Assembly (NCBI GenBank): GCA_033026295.1
Contig: CM065184.1
Location: forward strand, 2,131,001 to 2,195,000
Source of the DNA: Channa striata
Lineage: Eukaryota > Chordata > Actinopteri > Anabantiformes > Channidae
Reading direction: 5' to 3'
DNA length: 64,000 nucleotides
Below, one piece after another: positions 53,689 through 64,000 of the stretch (its first letter is position 1; each line of letters starts with the position of its first letter). The notes under the pieces are model-generated. The model saw only the letters and a program-made list of their open reading frames with translations. It made no database searches and had not been told where the DNA came from. Made by a program: the position numbers and the translations under genes.

Positions 53689-56600
53689 GTTGGCTCAAGT
53701 AAACACCATTCAGTTTACCAGTTTCTCAGTGTATCTCATTGGTAGCATGGTCGTCCACCAATCCTACAGTTGTTGGTGCGATCCCCGGCTTCTCTGGTCA
53801 CGTGTCAAAGTGTCCTTGAGCAAGACACTGAAGGCCGCTTAGTTGTTCCCGGTGAGTGTTGGCCAGCTGCATAGCGGCTCTCCCAATGGTCGGAAAAAGT
53901 ACCATATAAGTGCAGATCATGTACTGTCTACTAAAAGTAACACCAGTGAGCAAGTGAGATTTAGTAAACATAGCTCATCCAATGTTCTCTGTGGCATCTG
54001 CGCAATGGATTTAATTTTGTCTCCCCTACTGAGAAAAAATTAAAACTGGCCCCATATTTTTCATGATCAGTCTTTGCACCACGTGACCACAAATTGTAAG
54101 GGGTCTGCACTTATATAGGGCTTTTCTACCTGTTGGTTTTCTACCATTTTCAATTTAGTGTCTCGTTCAATAACACTTCAACATGTGATGGCAGGAGCCG
54201 GGGATCAAACCAAAAACTGTAGGATTGGAAACATACTTTTTAAAGAACTAGAGTTTTTATAATGTCAGATTGTCATAGAAAACAACCCATAAAGCTAATT
54301 AAAGTTTGTTTATTACATGAACACAACAGATATGAGGAAGATAAGGATAAGCATATTCAAAATTTCAATCAAAAGGAAGGGAGGATGGAAGTCTGTGTAC
54401 GTCTATAGAACATAATGTATTTGGATAAGCAATGTCTTTTTTCTTGAATGAGCATATTGCCAAATATAATAACTGTAATTTTTTATGACTGATGATTCAA
54501 AAAAATGTTTTTAAACCTTCCTGTGAAGCTCCATTTACTTTACTATATGTTCTCTGAAAGAATTATTTAAGAACAAAAAAACGTCCTTAGTGATTTAAAA
54601 CCTCAGTTTATTTCCAGGTTCAAGTTCAAGGATGGAGCTATGATAAGACGAAGTTAGCTGTTAGCTTTAGTGCAAGTGTTGCTTGAACTTTAAACACAAG
54701 TATAAAATACAAGCAACATTTCAGAGCCATCAAAAAAATGAACAACAGGGTGATCACAGTCACAGACTGTAACCTTTGATAGTCTCTATTTAGAAAAGTG
54801 CAAACGTACACCACGTTATTTGACAGAATGAGATCTGGAAAGATTTAACCATTAAGCATTGCATCAAAGATGATGGAAAAATATGTCTACAGTCATAAGT
54901 ACAGTAAGAGATCCACGTTCAGACAGAGAGTTGTAGTGTGTCGGGTGGGTACAGAGCAGACCGTCCTTCCCAGCTGGCCAACACTGGGCCGGCCCAAACT
55001 GTTCAGTGGCCTAGATCTGAAGCTGCTCTCCAGGGATGCTGATTAGAGCTCTAATATAAACAGCAGTCTTACCACAGGGCTCTGCCAAGCATTGCATGAT
55101 GGGATTGACCCAGCTCCAGTCAATTACAGAGTCAAAGTAAGCTCAGCTGGACAGCAAAACAAACTCCCGGAGAGACTTGGAAGAAAGATTGGTTTTGGTG
55201 GGTTTTTTGCAGCCCGTGTAGCACATGTGAAAGTCTCTGCTGCATATTTTTGGACTTACCCATCCTATCTGACAGGTTTTATTTCAGTACAGTTATAGCA
55301 TTTTTCTGCTCAACATCATAAAACACACCGTTAAACTCAGAATAACAAACAACATGTTTTAAAGAAGCCTCTAAAATGTTATGTGAATTACTTTAATCTT
55401 CACAAGTTTTTCATCAGTCTTAGATTAACAGTTTGCAGCTTAGTTGGCTTGTCTGAATTTTGTAAACTGGTGTCACCACCTCATAGACTTTAGCCTGGAT
55501 TCCACTGGTTTTCTTGGTAAACTACTACACATGATCAGTGGGTTTGCTGTAAGGACACTGATACTAACTAAACTTCAACTGTCTTTCTGAGCACCACCAG
55601 TGACAAAATATGTGGTGGACTGACACTAGGGACTATGCATATCAAAATATGCAACACACTGATAGGTGCAATAAATAACATTATCTTCTTACAGTGGCAG
55701 CAGATTCTTCTGTGCTGTTCCTGGTATGCAGTGGTCAGAACGTAGCAAAAGTGTTCCAAGGAAGAACAAGTGATGAGCCATTGTGGGGAACCAAAATAGC
55801 TAGTCTGGTACAAACATAAAAAACTGCTTATGTAGCACAAATTGCTGAAAAATGATCAGCATGTGTTAGAATACACAGTGCATCACAACTTGCTGTGTCT
55901 GGAGCTGTTTAGCCACAGATTAGTCAGATTGCCCATGCAGACCCCGGCACAATGGGTTCAGATGGCAGATGGTTTAGTGCCAGATACCAGAGGACATTGT
56001 CAGAGGCCTAGTCCACATCTCAATAAGATAAGATAAGATAAGATTTATTAATCCCACAGTGTTCATATCTTGTTTTTTTAGCAGCCATAGACAATGAACA
56101 CAGACTCTGCACAGAACAATGTGCATTACAGATTAACAGAAAGGGCATTTAGATTTCCAATGTAAATTATATATTTCCAATGTAAATATATACATATTTA
56201 CATTGGAAAATGTAACAGATGATTAAATAAGAATATGCAAATATACAAGTAAAAACAATAGGTTGGAGCTTGGAGGAGTTGGGCACCATATTAGACAGGT
56301 GATTATAATGTTGTAACTGATAGGGAGAATTCAGCTGATCTGTTATTTTTTCTTTTACAATAAGTGTAGTCATGATCAGTTTTACAATAATCACAACTGT
56401 ATTTATCCTATCAGACATGATCACGGTTACGTATTTGGACAACACTCTCTTTTATCTGTTGAAAGAATTAACTAATAGTTGTTTTAGCCATGTAGGTTTG
56501 TTGTATATTGACCTGCCCTCTTGTGTTTACTGACCTGAAAATGAGCTCATCATGTTAACATCCAGACCCCCACTGATGTGTTTTTTCTACTGTGGCTCCC

Positions 56601-57314
56601 ACCACCTTAGCTCTTTGTTTAATAATGTGTGTGGGTGTAAGTACGTCGCTGCAAAATCCCCTAATACTGTATCTCACTGTGGAGGTGGGCTCATAAAAAA
56701 ATGAAGAGGAGGTTAGGAAGTGTCATTTTGAGTGACAAATCTGCAAAAATGACCATAGGTTGGTGTCCATTCATGAATGAAAAAGTGTAGGTTTAGTGTA
56801 CAGGATCTATGGTCTCCATAACATATAGTGAATTTTTCAATTCAAAGTTTGTTTTGTTTTTCAATTCAAGGGAAATTTCTATTACTGTATAGGAAATAAG
56901 TATTGTACTTACGTGAAACCAGGTAGACTTGGCAAGTGGCTAAAATCCTAGAAGGTATGTGAGGGGATGAAGGGGAGAAGAAGCAGAAGAAAATTGGCGC
57001 TATATAAATAAAGTTGAAAAAAAGAAACAGAGAAAAAAAAACGAAGCCTTGTGTAAAGATGAAGTTGCCTAAGGGAGGAAATACCCAGTTCAGTAAATAG
57101 TATGTATGCATGTGTGTGTGTGTTACACAGGAAGTTAGCCTGCAGTTTGAAGCAGTCACTCAGTCAATTCTTCAGTGTGTGCAGAATCATTTTAATCCGT
57201 TTAATGAAAGTGCCTTGAGATGACTTTGTTGTGAATTGGCGCTATATGGATAAAGTTGAGTTTAATTGAACTGAATTACCTTTTCAAAAAAGAGAAAATG
57301 GTGGTGATGTGTGT

Positions 57315-57358
<44 letters not shown>

Positions 57359-60300
57359 TGTTAGGGGGGGCACTTGGGAGGGACTTTAGTTTTAGGTCAG
57401 CGCAGCCTCAAGCTGCAGCCTAACAGTAGTCTACACATCTCTGAATGGAGACAAAGAGACGTTTGTTATATTTTCTGATTCAGTCAGCCTCCCCCATTCC
57501 GAACTAATAATATTCTCACTGACATTTTTTATTCAGTCTGCCCATGTGTCTCTTGGAAAAGGAGGTGAACCATGTCTCTAAAGATTTCAGCATTTTGATT
57601 TTGATCAAAAATTCAAATTATAAATGTTTTTTCCTCTGCACCCGGACTTATCATCAAATTCTTTTTTTTCCAGTACTGTATTAAAATACTAAAAGTTATA
57701 AGGTTAAACGGTTGAACTCAAATAATAAGTCTGGTGTTATTTTGACTTCAAGTAGCCCATAAAAAGTTCAAAATTAAAAACATTAAATGATCTAAGGAAA
57801 CTCTCCAACTTCCTGTGTCCATTTGGATGTGCTTAGACATATAAAACCACATATCTGTGTGTCAAAAATTTTGTGTTTAAGATGAGTTTATTAACTTTAT
57901 TAGTTGTAGTTTTCATTTTAGTAAACATATTAGGAAGTCATAACTTAAGACTTTTAGGGCATTTGCTGAGCAAGAGGAGTTTGTCCTAGTAGAAACTGAA
58001 TTTGATTAATCTATTTGGGAGGAAATCTGTGGATTGTAGCAGCTACAGAAAGAAACTTTGTGAGCTGGCTGTCTGGCTGCAGATGGAGCGATGGGGGAGG
58101 GATGGACAGAGTTCAGGGGGAGGTTGGCCACAGTGCGCCAGTTGTGGAATTCCAGGAATGGATGTAGAACTGGGGTTTGGATGTGAGGAGGGAATTGACT
58201 GTAGAGATGATAAAGCATTGTTCAGAGGTCAAATGTGAATGTAAGTCCGCCAAACGTGGATACAGTGAAGAAACCGTAGTACTTGGGCCTTAAAATGACC
58301 ACAAAGTAAAGCTCGCCGTCTCATTGAACAGCCCAACTGAACTGCGTATGGCACGTCACACACAGACACGCAACCCAGTTTATTCTATGTAAAGTAAAAC
58401 AGATGGTATGAGCAAAACACACACACATATATTTTAATAAACAGGGAAATATCAACGTCAGTTTTTTTTTTTTGGGGGGGGGGGTTATATGTTGTTATGT
58501 CTGATGTGTGTATGCAATTGAGTGTGTGTTTTCTCCAACTGTAGGCTACACTATATATGCCCTGTAATTAGCATGCTCTTTTCTGCCAGATGCTATATCT
58601 GCTATTGAGAGAGGCACATGTGGTTTGTCATTAGTGGTACAGAAGAGGATCTATATAGAAACAAGCAAAGCGAGAGAGAGAGACAGAGATTTAATCCTTT
58701 CCATGTCTGCCAATTGGATAATTCTTTTTTTTTTTATGAAAGTGATCGGTTTGTTGTGTCTGTTCCAGAAACACATTATGAGAAGTCACATTTTTGTTAT
58801 TTTTATCAGCATAGAAAAATAAAATTAATAACAATATTTTCAAAACCAAATACAAAAACAGCGACATAAATATGCTCACAGGAAACATACTATAATAGCT
58901 ATTTTCAGGCTACGTGTGGCCAAAGCCGACATAATTTTGTAAAACGAATGGAATCAAATTCTCGAAAGTGCTCACTGAAATGTCAAGTGCAGCAGTTGTT
59001 GCATGCAGACGTTACTTCCACTTTGGTCCAGAGAACGTTGTGCAGTGGAAACAGTGAGTGGCTGTTGCAGGGTGTGGCTGCTTTTGGACTGAGCTGAGTC
59101 CCCTTCTTCTGGTCTCTGGAAGTTAACAAGAGCAAAAGAAGGAAAACTGGAGGTTAGCCACGACCCTGTCCAACAGCTCCATCCTCGATCTTTGAGGTAG
59201 TTTATACACAGTTAAGTTTTTGAATAGAGTAACAGCCAATTTACTGCTGATTTCTACAAAACTACTGTGTAGCCCACAAAGTTGTCAACATTGTAGTGCC
59301 TATGACAGGGATGTACTAGTTTAAGCACTATAGGAAAGCTGAATTGCCTTTAGGAATGTGGGTGGACAATACAAAACAGATTAACTAAAGACAAGAAAAA
59401 AAATAGTTTTCAATAGTTCAGGGTTCTGCAAGTCTAAGAAGATTATTACTAATGTTACATATTTTTTCCTCACTAATATTCCTAGAAAAGGTTTTGTACT
59501 GTCACTACTGCTGCTACATGAGATGAAAAAACATTTTTATATCTTAGTGTCAGTTTTAGAGTAATTATATTTAAGGCATTTTATTTGTTGATCTGTGCAT
59601 CCATATTCTGTTGCTTATTCACATCAAGTTTGGGTTGAAGTTCAGGAATTCACCTTTTAAGTACCAATTATTGTTATATAACTCAGAGAGGCACCAAACA
59701 ATAAGAGACATACTGTAATAATAGGGGCCTGCGGCTCAGGTTGCAGAATAAGTTGTCCCATAACTGCAGGGTTTGCAGCTTTTCACAACCCACATGGTGA
59801 CGTGTCCTTGGACCCTGAGCTCCGACTTTCTCCTGAGGTTAATTTGCAAGTTACTTGTTTTGTTCAGTTGGTAGAATAATTCACAGAGTCCTGGGAAATT
59901 GCTTGGAGAAACATGTTTGCCAAAAGTAATAATAAATCATGCATATATAAAAAACAAAAACCTGAACTTATGGTTACTTTAGAAATGCAAGCATAATTTA
60001 TAATTGTTTGTGTACAATTGTTCACTGTTATTCTTCAAGAACGCCCTGATCGTATTCACTCATTTACACACTTTCACACCTGGCAGCTGCCAAGTCTGAC
60101 CGCCGGCCACTGCACAGTTCCACTGGGCTTTGTTAAGGTTACCACAGTGAGCCGAGAGCTGCTTCTTCACTTGGCTCATCCAGGTTCAGTCCTGTAGGAA
60201 ACTGAACCAGCAACTCTGCATCCACTTGATCACTACTGTAACGGACTAATTTCATGTGTTAATTTCTGCCAGTTCTGCTGCAATATGTCCAACACAGATA

Positions 60301-63300
60301 TTAGCAGTCATTTATTCTAATTATTAATTAATTAACTTGCTAATTCACTGGTCTGGCCCGTTGAGATGCTTTGACACTTTGTTTGCTGATCATATACATA
60401 CATGTCAATAAATTACAGCTTGTTTTGAGCGCTCTGAAACTATTCCCAGCATCCTCTTCCTTAGTGTAGCAGCCCAATTTCCCCACAGGGATTGTTAAAG
60501 TCTCCTTTAATTTAGTCTAATGTGTATGTGCGGATAGTACACCATGACATCTAAACATAGAAGAGCTGTGACACAGAAAACGTCCATCAGCATTCCGACA
60601 TATTTTCCTCCATGAAGCTTCTGAGGTTTTTAGGACTTGACTGGCTTCTCCGCCTCTTCCGTCCCTTTGAGCTGAGGAATTTTAGAGGAATGTTGCTCAC
60701 AGAATCATTTCTATACTTGATTTCCATGTTTTTTTTTTCCACACGTGTGTGTGTGAGTGTGTATACCTGTGTCCTGCAGTGTGTAAAAGCTGCGTGACCT
60801 TTTGGTGTTGCTGCAGTTTTTACACACACTTAACAGGTTCCACATGCTCTGCTCTGAAGTGCACAAAGAGCTGGTTGTATCTTAACAAATGTGATACTAA
60901 CTTCATTAGGTAACTGCTTAAAGATGCTCATTAAGTCAGAAACATAAAGAAGGTGTTTTGCAACCAAATAACTTTATTTATTATTGTTACAGCATTTTTT
61001 AAAAATATACATTATATGAGGATGAAATTAAATTTTCTGCAAAATTTCTGTACAACACCAATTTTCTTTTGAGGCAGACCAGCTGAAAACTTCCAGCTTA
61101 GCAACGTTATCTTTACTGGGGTTCTCATGTCTCTTGCACGCAACTCTCTCTTTATCTGGTGCTTATGTGTTTTTCTTGGGATAGAAGTAGAGCTGATATT
61201 TCACCGCAACGTTGATGCAAACACTGTGGTCAGAAGAGCTCAAGGGAATAAAAGTCTTCCCATAAAGCTGATGGTTTACTACAGAGTACAAAATAACAAA
61301 GTATAAAAATCTGAAATAAAAATGAAAGTAAACTGAAAATGTAAACTTTTTCTTAGATTCAGCAACTGGAGACACAGGTGATTGATGCAGAAAAGCGGGC
61401 GTTCACAGCTCACCAGCAGGTAAGGATTAAGACAAGACTGTTTTTACCTGTGCTCTCAGTGCACGTGTCCATGTTCCAAATGTGTGTATATTTGATGATT
61501 TCAGGTGCAGTGGATGGAGGAGAAGCTGAAAGCTTCAGATGGTCAGTCTGAAGACTCAGAGTTGCGTTTTTTTCAGCGGTGCCAGGAGCTGCAAGCCTTA
61601 GTGCAGGAGAAGGATGATGTCATCACTAAGCTGGAGCAAAAGCTGGAGGAGCAGGTAAAACTCATTCATGTGAGGATATTCCTCAAAACAGCACATTTTC
61701 TGCCTATCAGTTCTTTTGTACTTTAAGGGGAAACAACTAGAGGAAGGTGAAGCAAGAACACACAAACAACACAGGCTCTCAATATTTTTGAGTAGTAAAA
61801 TTCATATATGACAGCTGCACACATATGGCTAAAAGGTCATGTCCTGGAAATGTGGATAAATCATTTTGGATGATCAAACCTGAGTGTAACACAACAGAGT
61901 TTCCAAATCTTGCTTGCTATAGGATTTTGACTTTGTCGGAGCCTTTTTTTATTTTAGAATGCTTGACATCTTTTCAATAGGTCAGGACTGAAGACAATGC
62001 AGTTTATTAGCCAGACAGTCATGCTGTTGTAATGAGTGTAGAATGTGGTTTAGAGCATCAGCTCAGAGGGATTTCCACTAAAGACTTGTGTCTGTTTTTA
62101 ACGCAGCGCTGCCTGAGGACCTGAAGATCATAGCTATAGTGGGTTTTGGCCCTGTTTCTTTCAAACACTTCTTTCAAACATGTGGATTTATTGAAAGTTT
62201 CAGTACCATAAAAATCCACAAATTGTAGTTCAGGGTTTTGCAAGTCTATTATCAAGGTGTTTACAAGCATTAAAGGCATTTTTCAACAATCATGTTATAC
62301 ACATGATTCTGACCTGTTGCTAATTGACCGTAATAGTTGTGAGATTTTTTTTTTTGCATTACGCACATGTAACAGTTTTTTGTTGCCTGAAAAATGTTGC
62401 AAGCATGAAATTCAAAACAAGCATCTATTTTTAAAAATCAATTACAAATTTGAATCATCTGAGCTCTTTTCTGCTAATATACACTCCGCGATCACTTTAT
62501 TAGTCACACCTGTACAATCTGATGCAGTCCAATAAGGGATTTAAGAAGGGATTGCTCTAATGTGTTGGCTACCTTATTCATTTTAAATAGGGTGGCCAAG
62601 ACATTAGAACCACCTCTTCTTATAATTCACTCCAGTATGACTCCAGGGTAGTAGAATTATCTGACAGTTTCACCTTAAAAACTGAGAAATTATAACATTG
62701 TAAAAGTAGAATTCCTGGCAGGGGTGCTGCATTGCATTGCATTAGATTGTACAGGTGTAACTAATAAAGTGATCAGTAAGTGTATGTAATCTATTGTTTG
62801 TTCATCATTACTGACCTCCGCATCTGCCCATTTTTTCCTACTGTTTTAAACATTGCTCATAGTGCTTATTTGGGCTCTGGTACTCTCCCCTCTGCAGCAA
62901 TATTAAGTCTTGATTGAAATTTACTTTTTTTTGAATGGTCAAACTCTATCTATCTGTTGTTTCTGTGCTGAAATAAGTTTCAGCTGCATTTGTTACAAAA
63001 AGAAATTGTTTTCTCCTCTTAAACCCAAATTGTTTTCTGTCACTAGAAACAGATTCGCGTTCAAGATGCAAAAACAGTGGAGGAGAAAGCAGCTAAGATT
63101 AAGGAATGGGTGATGCTGAAGTTGTCTGAGGTAAGTAGAGCAAATTGAGCGGTAACAAAATCTGTTTGTTTGCGTAGAAAAAAGCTAAATGTGACCTGGA
63201 TGGTAAATTTGAGGTCATCAGTATTCAATCACTGTAACTGTTTATGTGAATTCAGTTTGAGGTAGAGAATGCTGCATTAAAAGAAACTAACAAGATACAG

Positions 63301-63631
63301 GAGGCTCAGATTCTGGAGTTACAGAAACAAGTTCAGGGTAAGAGCATTTACCCCAAATGACATCTAACCACGTAAAAACACACACATAATCCATAATGTG
63401 TGTTTGTGTGTGTGCGCATGTGTGTGTGTGTATGTGTGATTGCAGCCTTTGAGCAGAAGTGTGGTGGGATGCAAGGAGTCTTGTCCCAACCAGGTGAAGC
63501 CCAGCGTCTTAGTAGCCTGACATTTGGCTGTTTCCAGGTGAGGGGAAAGAACCCCCAAGTCCTTACAGGTCCAACTCCCTCCCAGAGAACTCTCAGCACT
63601 CAGGGAGAGACTGAAAACAGACATAAAACTG
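53566..63631 (+). CDS. plekhh2: PLEKHH2 N-terminal part (coiled coil), continues beyond window
   Basis: Known of the family: PLEKHH2 is a podocyte-enriched actin-associated protein with an N-terminal coiled coil, two PH domains, a MyTH4 and a FERM domain. Seen here: six coding exons, about 229 codons, all phases compatible. Residues 1-41 carry DWKEKCMVLEALLMKFRMQ and KIRELTADK; then QQLETQVIDAEKRA, a heptad-rich stretch with LVQEKDDVITKLEQKLEEQ, EEKAAKIKEWVMLKLSE, and RLSSLTFGCF. These match PLEKHH2 closely; the LSSLTFGCF segment and the thada neighbour argue against the paralogue PLEKHH1. The start ATG at 53566 is the first in the exon after a good acceptor. Everything from the PH domains on lies to the right of the window. 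Confidence 0.95.
53750..53915 (+). repeat. SINE-like repeat, copy 2
   Basis: GGTAGCATGGTCGTCCACCA resembles a tRNA-type box A, and GGTGCGATCCCCGG a box B. Then AAGTGTCCTTGAGCAAGACAC and a 3' part ending CATATAAGTGCAGATCAT. Same family as copies 1 and 3. Confidence 0.65.
54090..54235 (-). repeat. SINE-like repeat, copy 3 (inverted to copy 2)
   Basis: On the minus strand it reads CCAATCCTACAGTTTTTGGT, TTGATCCCCGGCTCCTGCC and ends TATATAAGTGCAGACCCC, parallel to copy 2. The 5' box-A part is missing. Confidence 0.65.
56022..56062 (+). repeat. retroelement-like tail with (AGATA)n
   Basis: (AGATA)n then TTTATTAATCCCACAGTG, the same tail as at 23801-23862. Confidence 0.5.
56990..57275 (+). repeat. 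two tails of a fish interspersed repeat
   Basis: AATTGGCGCTATATAAATAA (near 56993) and TGAATTGGCGCTATATGGAT (near 57232), the latter preceded by GTGCCTTGAGATGACTTTGT. The CCTTGAGATAAC...GGCGCTATATAAATAAA pattern is common in fish genomes. Two copies lie in the same orientation about 240 bp apart. Confidence 0.5.
57308..57360. repeat. (GT)n microsatellite, imperfect
   Basis: About 53 bp of GT repeat interrupted by AT and GG. Confidence 0.93.
59727..59850 (+). repeat. SINE-like repeat, diverged 5' part
   Basis: GCGGCTCAGGTTGCAGAATA (box-A-like) followed by CAGGGTTTGCAGC and GTGACGTGTCCTTGGACC. The order matches copies 2 and 3 but with more divergence. Confidence 0.4.
60050..60240 (-). repeat. 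SINE-like repeat, diverged
   Basis: On the minus strand a GGTTCAGTTTCC box-B-like segment is followed by GAACCTGGATGAGCCAAGTG and a 3' part ending GTGAAAGTGTGTAAATGAGT. It is related to the other copies in layout, with low identity. Confidence 0.35.
61357..61419 (+). CDS. plekhh2: plekhh2 exon 3
   Basis: 63 bases, 21 codons, IQQLETQVIDAEKRAFTAHQ, continuing the coiled coil. Acceptor TTTTCTTAG|ATTCAG, donor CAGCAG|GTAAGG. Phase 0 at both ends, so it is an in-frame small exon. Confidence 0.93.
61505..61654 (+). CDS. plekhh2: plekhh2 exon 4
   Basis: 150 bases, 50 codons, VQWMEEKLKASDGQSEDSEL and LVQEKDDVITKLEQKLEEQ, a clear heptad coiled coil. Acceptor GATTTCAG|GTGCAG, donor GAGCAG|GTAAAA. Phase 0 at both ends. 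Confidence 0.95.
61655..63046. other. plekhh2 intron 4
   Basis: 1.4 kb containing the TA-flanked MITE at 62482-62782. Nothing else is recognised. Confidence 0.6.
62482..62782. mobile_element. TA-flanked MITE with 45-bp inverted repeats
   Basis: The left end CACTCCGCGATCACTTTATT continues AGTCACACCTGTACAATCTG; the reverse complement of the right end is CACTTACTGATCACTTTATT continuing AGTTACACCTGTACAATCTA. About six mismatches in 45 bp. Both sides are flanked by TA (62480-62481, 62783-62784), the Tc1/mariner target duplication. Length 301 bp, no transposase. Confidence 0.85.
63047..63130 (+). CDS. plekhh2: plekhh2 exon 5
   Basis: 84 bases, 28 codons, KQIRVQDAKTVEEKAAKIKE then WVMLKLSE; the EEKAAKIKEWV motif is shared by PLEKHH1 and PLEKHH2. 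Acceptor TGTCACTAG|AAACAG, donor TCTGAG|GTAAGT. Phase 0 at both ends. Confidence 0.95.
63256..63337 (+). CDS. plekhh2: plekhh2 exon 6
   Basis: 82 bases coding FEVENAALKETNKIQEAQIL ELQKQVQ, the end of the coiled coil. Acceptor GAATTCAG|TTTGAG, donor TTCAGG|GTAAGA. One base is carried out. Confidence 0.92.
63446..63631 (+). CDS. plekhh2: plekhh2 exon 7, last visible exon
   Basis: 186 bases coding AFEQKCGGMQGVLSQPGEAQ and RLSSLTFGCFQVRGKNPQV; LSSLTFGCF is the PLEKHH2 hallmark at this place. The acceptor GATTGCAG|CCTTTG follows a TG-rich tract. The donor is AAAACTG|GTAAGT, a strong consensus. The frame stays open past the donor to a TAG at 63748-63750 (see findings). Confidence 0.9.
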
Positions 63632-64000
63632 GTAAGTCCTCAGACTCACAGCTACGGAAAAGAAAAAAAACATCTGCAGAGTCAGAGGATATTTCGGGGT
63701 TAAAAGGGACACTGGGAAAGAGCAGGACACAGGAAGATATGGTTTCATAGTGGAAAATGGAAAGTGACTCAAAAGAACATTTTAACAATTAGGTCATACC
63801 TATGGCATTTTGGAGGGTTACACTACTGAACTGGTTTGTAAAACGACAGTTTTTATGGTACAACCATGCTACGGCTCTATAAGACTGCACAGCAGTATTT
63901 GGAGCTACATGCTAATGGCAAAGATAGAATAAGGAAGTCAGTCATTTTATGTAGTAAATTATGTTTAGATGAAGGCAAAATAAAGTGACACATACTTGTG
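63632..64000 (+). other. plekhh2: plekhh2 intron 7 start or alternative last exon
   Basis: After the GTAAGT donor the frame continues KSSDSQLRKRKKTSAESED and ends in TAG at 63748-63750. An AATAAA hexamer lies at 63979-63984. By default this is intron; it could be the 3' end of a short isoform. Confidence 0.4.

Larger units (their letters stand above)
53689..61356. other. plekhh2 intron 2, 7.7 kb
   Basis: It holds an inverted pair of SINE-like repeats (53750-54235), a palindrome-bearing block (54930-55160), a retroelement tail (56022-56062), a hairpin (56174-56209), two repeat tails (56990-57275), a (GT)n run (57308-57360), a T12G11 junction (58462-58484) and further SINE-like pieces (59727-60240). 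No other gene was recognised. Confidence 0.55.

Noticed and set aside
53566..63631. Assignment to plekhh1 instead of plekhh2
   Set aside because: The coiled-coil motifs are shared, but the LSSLTFGCF segment and the adjacency to thada fit plekhh2.

Overview
The window is vertebrate nuclear DNA, almost certainly from a teleost fish. Both genes are split by GT-AG introns, the intergenic and intronic DNA is AT-rich with long (CA)n/(TG)n microsatellites, and several interspersed repeats have the look of common ray-finned fish repeats. The exact species cannot be read from the sequence.

Two genes are present, head to head. On the minus strand is thada (THADA/Trm732 family). It runs from a non-coding first exon near 49.8 kb leftwards to the last visible exon at 4775-4943. 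I traced 28 coding exons whose reading phases join without a break, giving 1416 codons. The remaining C-terminal part, roughly a quarter of a typical vertebrate THADA of about 1950 residues, must lie to the left of the window. On the plus strand is the 5' part of plekhh2. It has a non-coding first exon ending at 50859, a start codon at 53566 and six coding exons to 63631, about 229 codons of the N-terminal coiled coil. The PH, MyTH4 and FERM domains lie to the right of the window. The thada/plekhh2 head-to-head pair matches the gene order at human 2p21.

Layout: 1-4774 is the leftmost visible thada intron. 4775-38879 is the sparse half of thada: nine exons (21 to 29) separated mostly by introns of 2-8 kb that carry nearly all the microsatellites and many repeats. 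39488-49191 is the dense half (exons 2 to 20). 49714-50860 is the shared promoter interval, with an ETS motif at thada and a palindromic CRE fused to an ETS motif on the plekhh2 side. 50860-64000 is plekhh2, mostly introns 1 and 2.

Mobile-element content includes an intact non-autonomous hAT element with a perfect 8-bp target duplication (37375-37894), a 5'-truncated LINE end with a perfect 19-bp target duplication (52404-52492), a TA-flanked MITE (62482-62782), a decayed Tc1/mariner transposase piece near 44.2 kb, and several copies of a SINE-like repeat. I see no bacterial-type system, no CRISPR array and no convincing additional protein gene inside the introns. The most interesting items are splice-site-associated simple repeats (a (GT)22 tract six bases from the acceptor of in-frame thada exon 20, and a GT run plus GGGTGGG minisatellite at the exon 22 donor), a possible short plekhh2 isoform, and a few AT/GC-patterned intronic blocks that look like regulatory elements.
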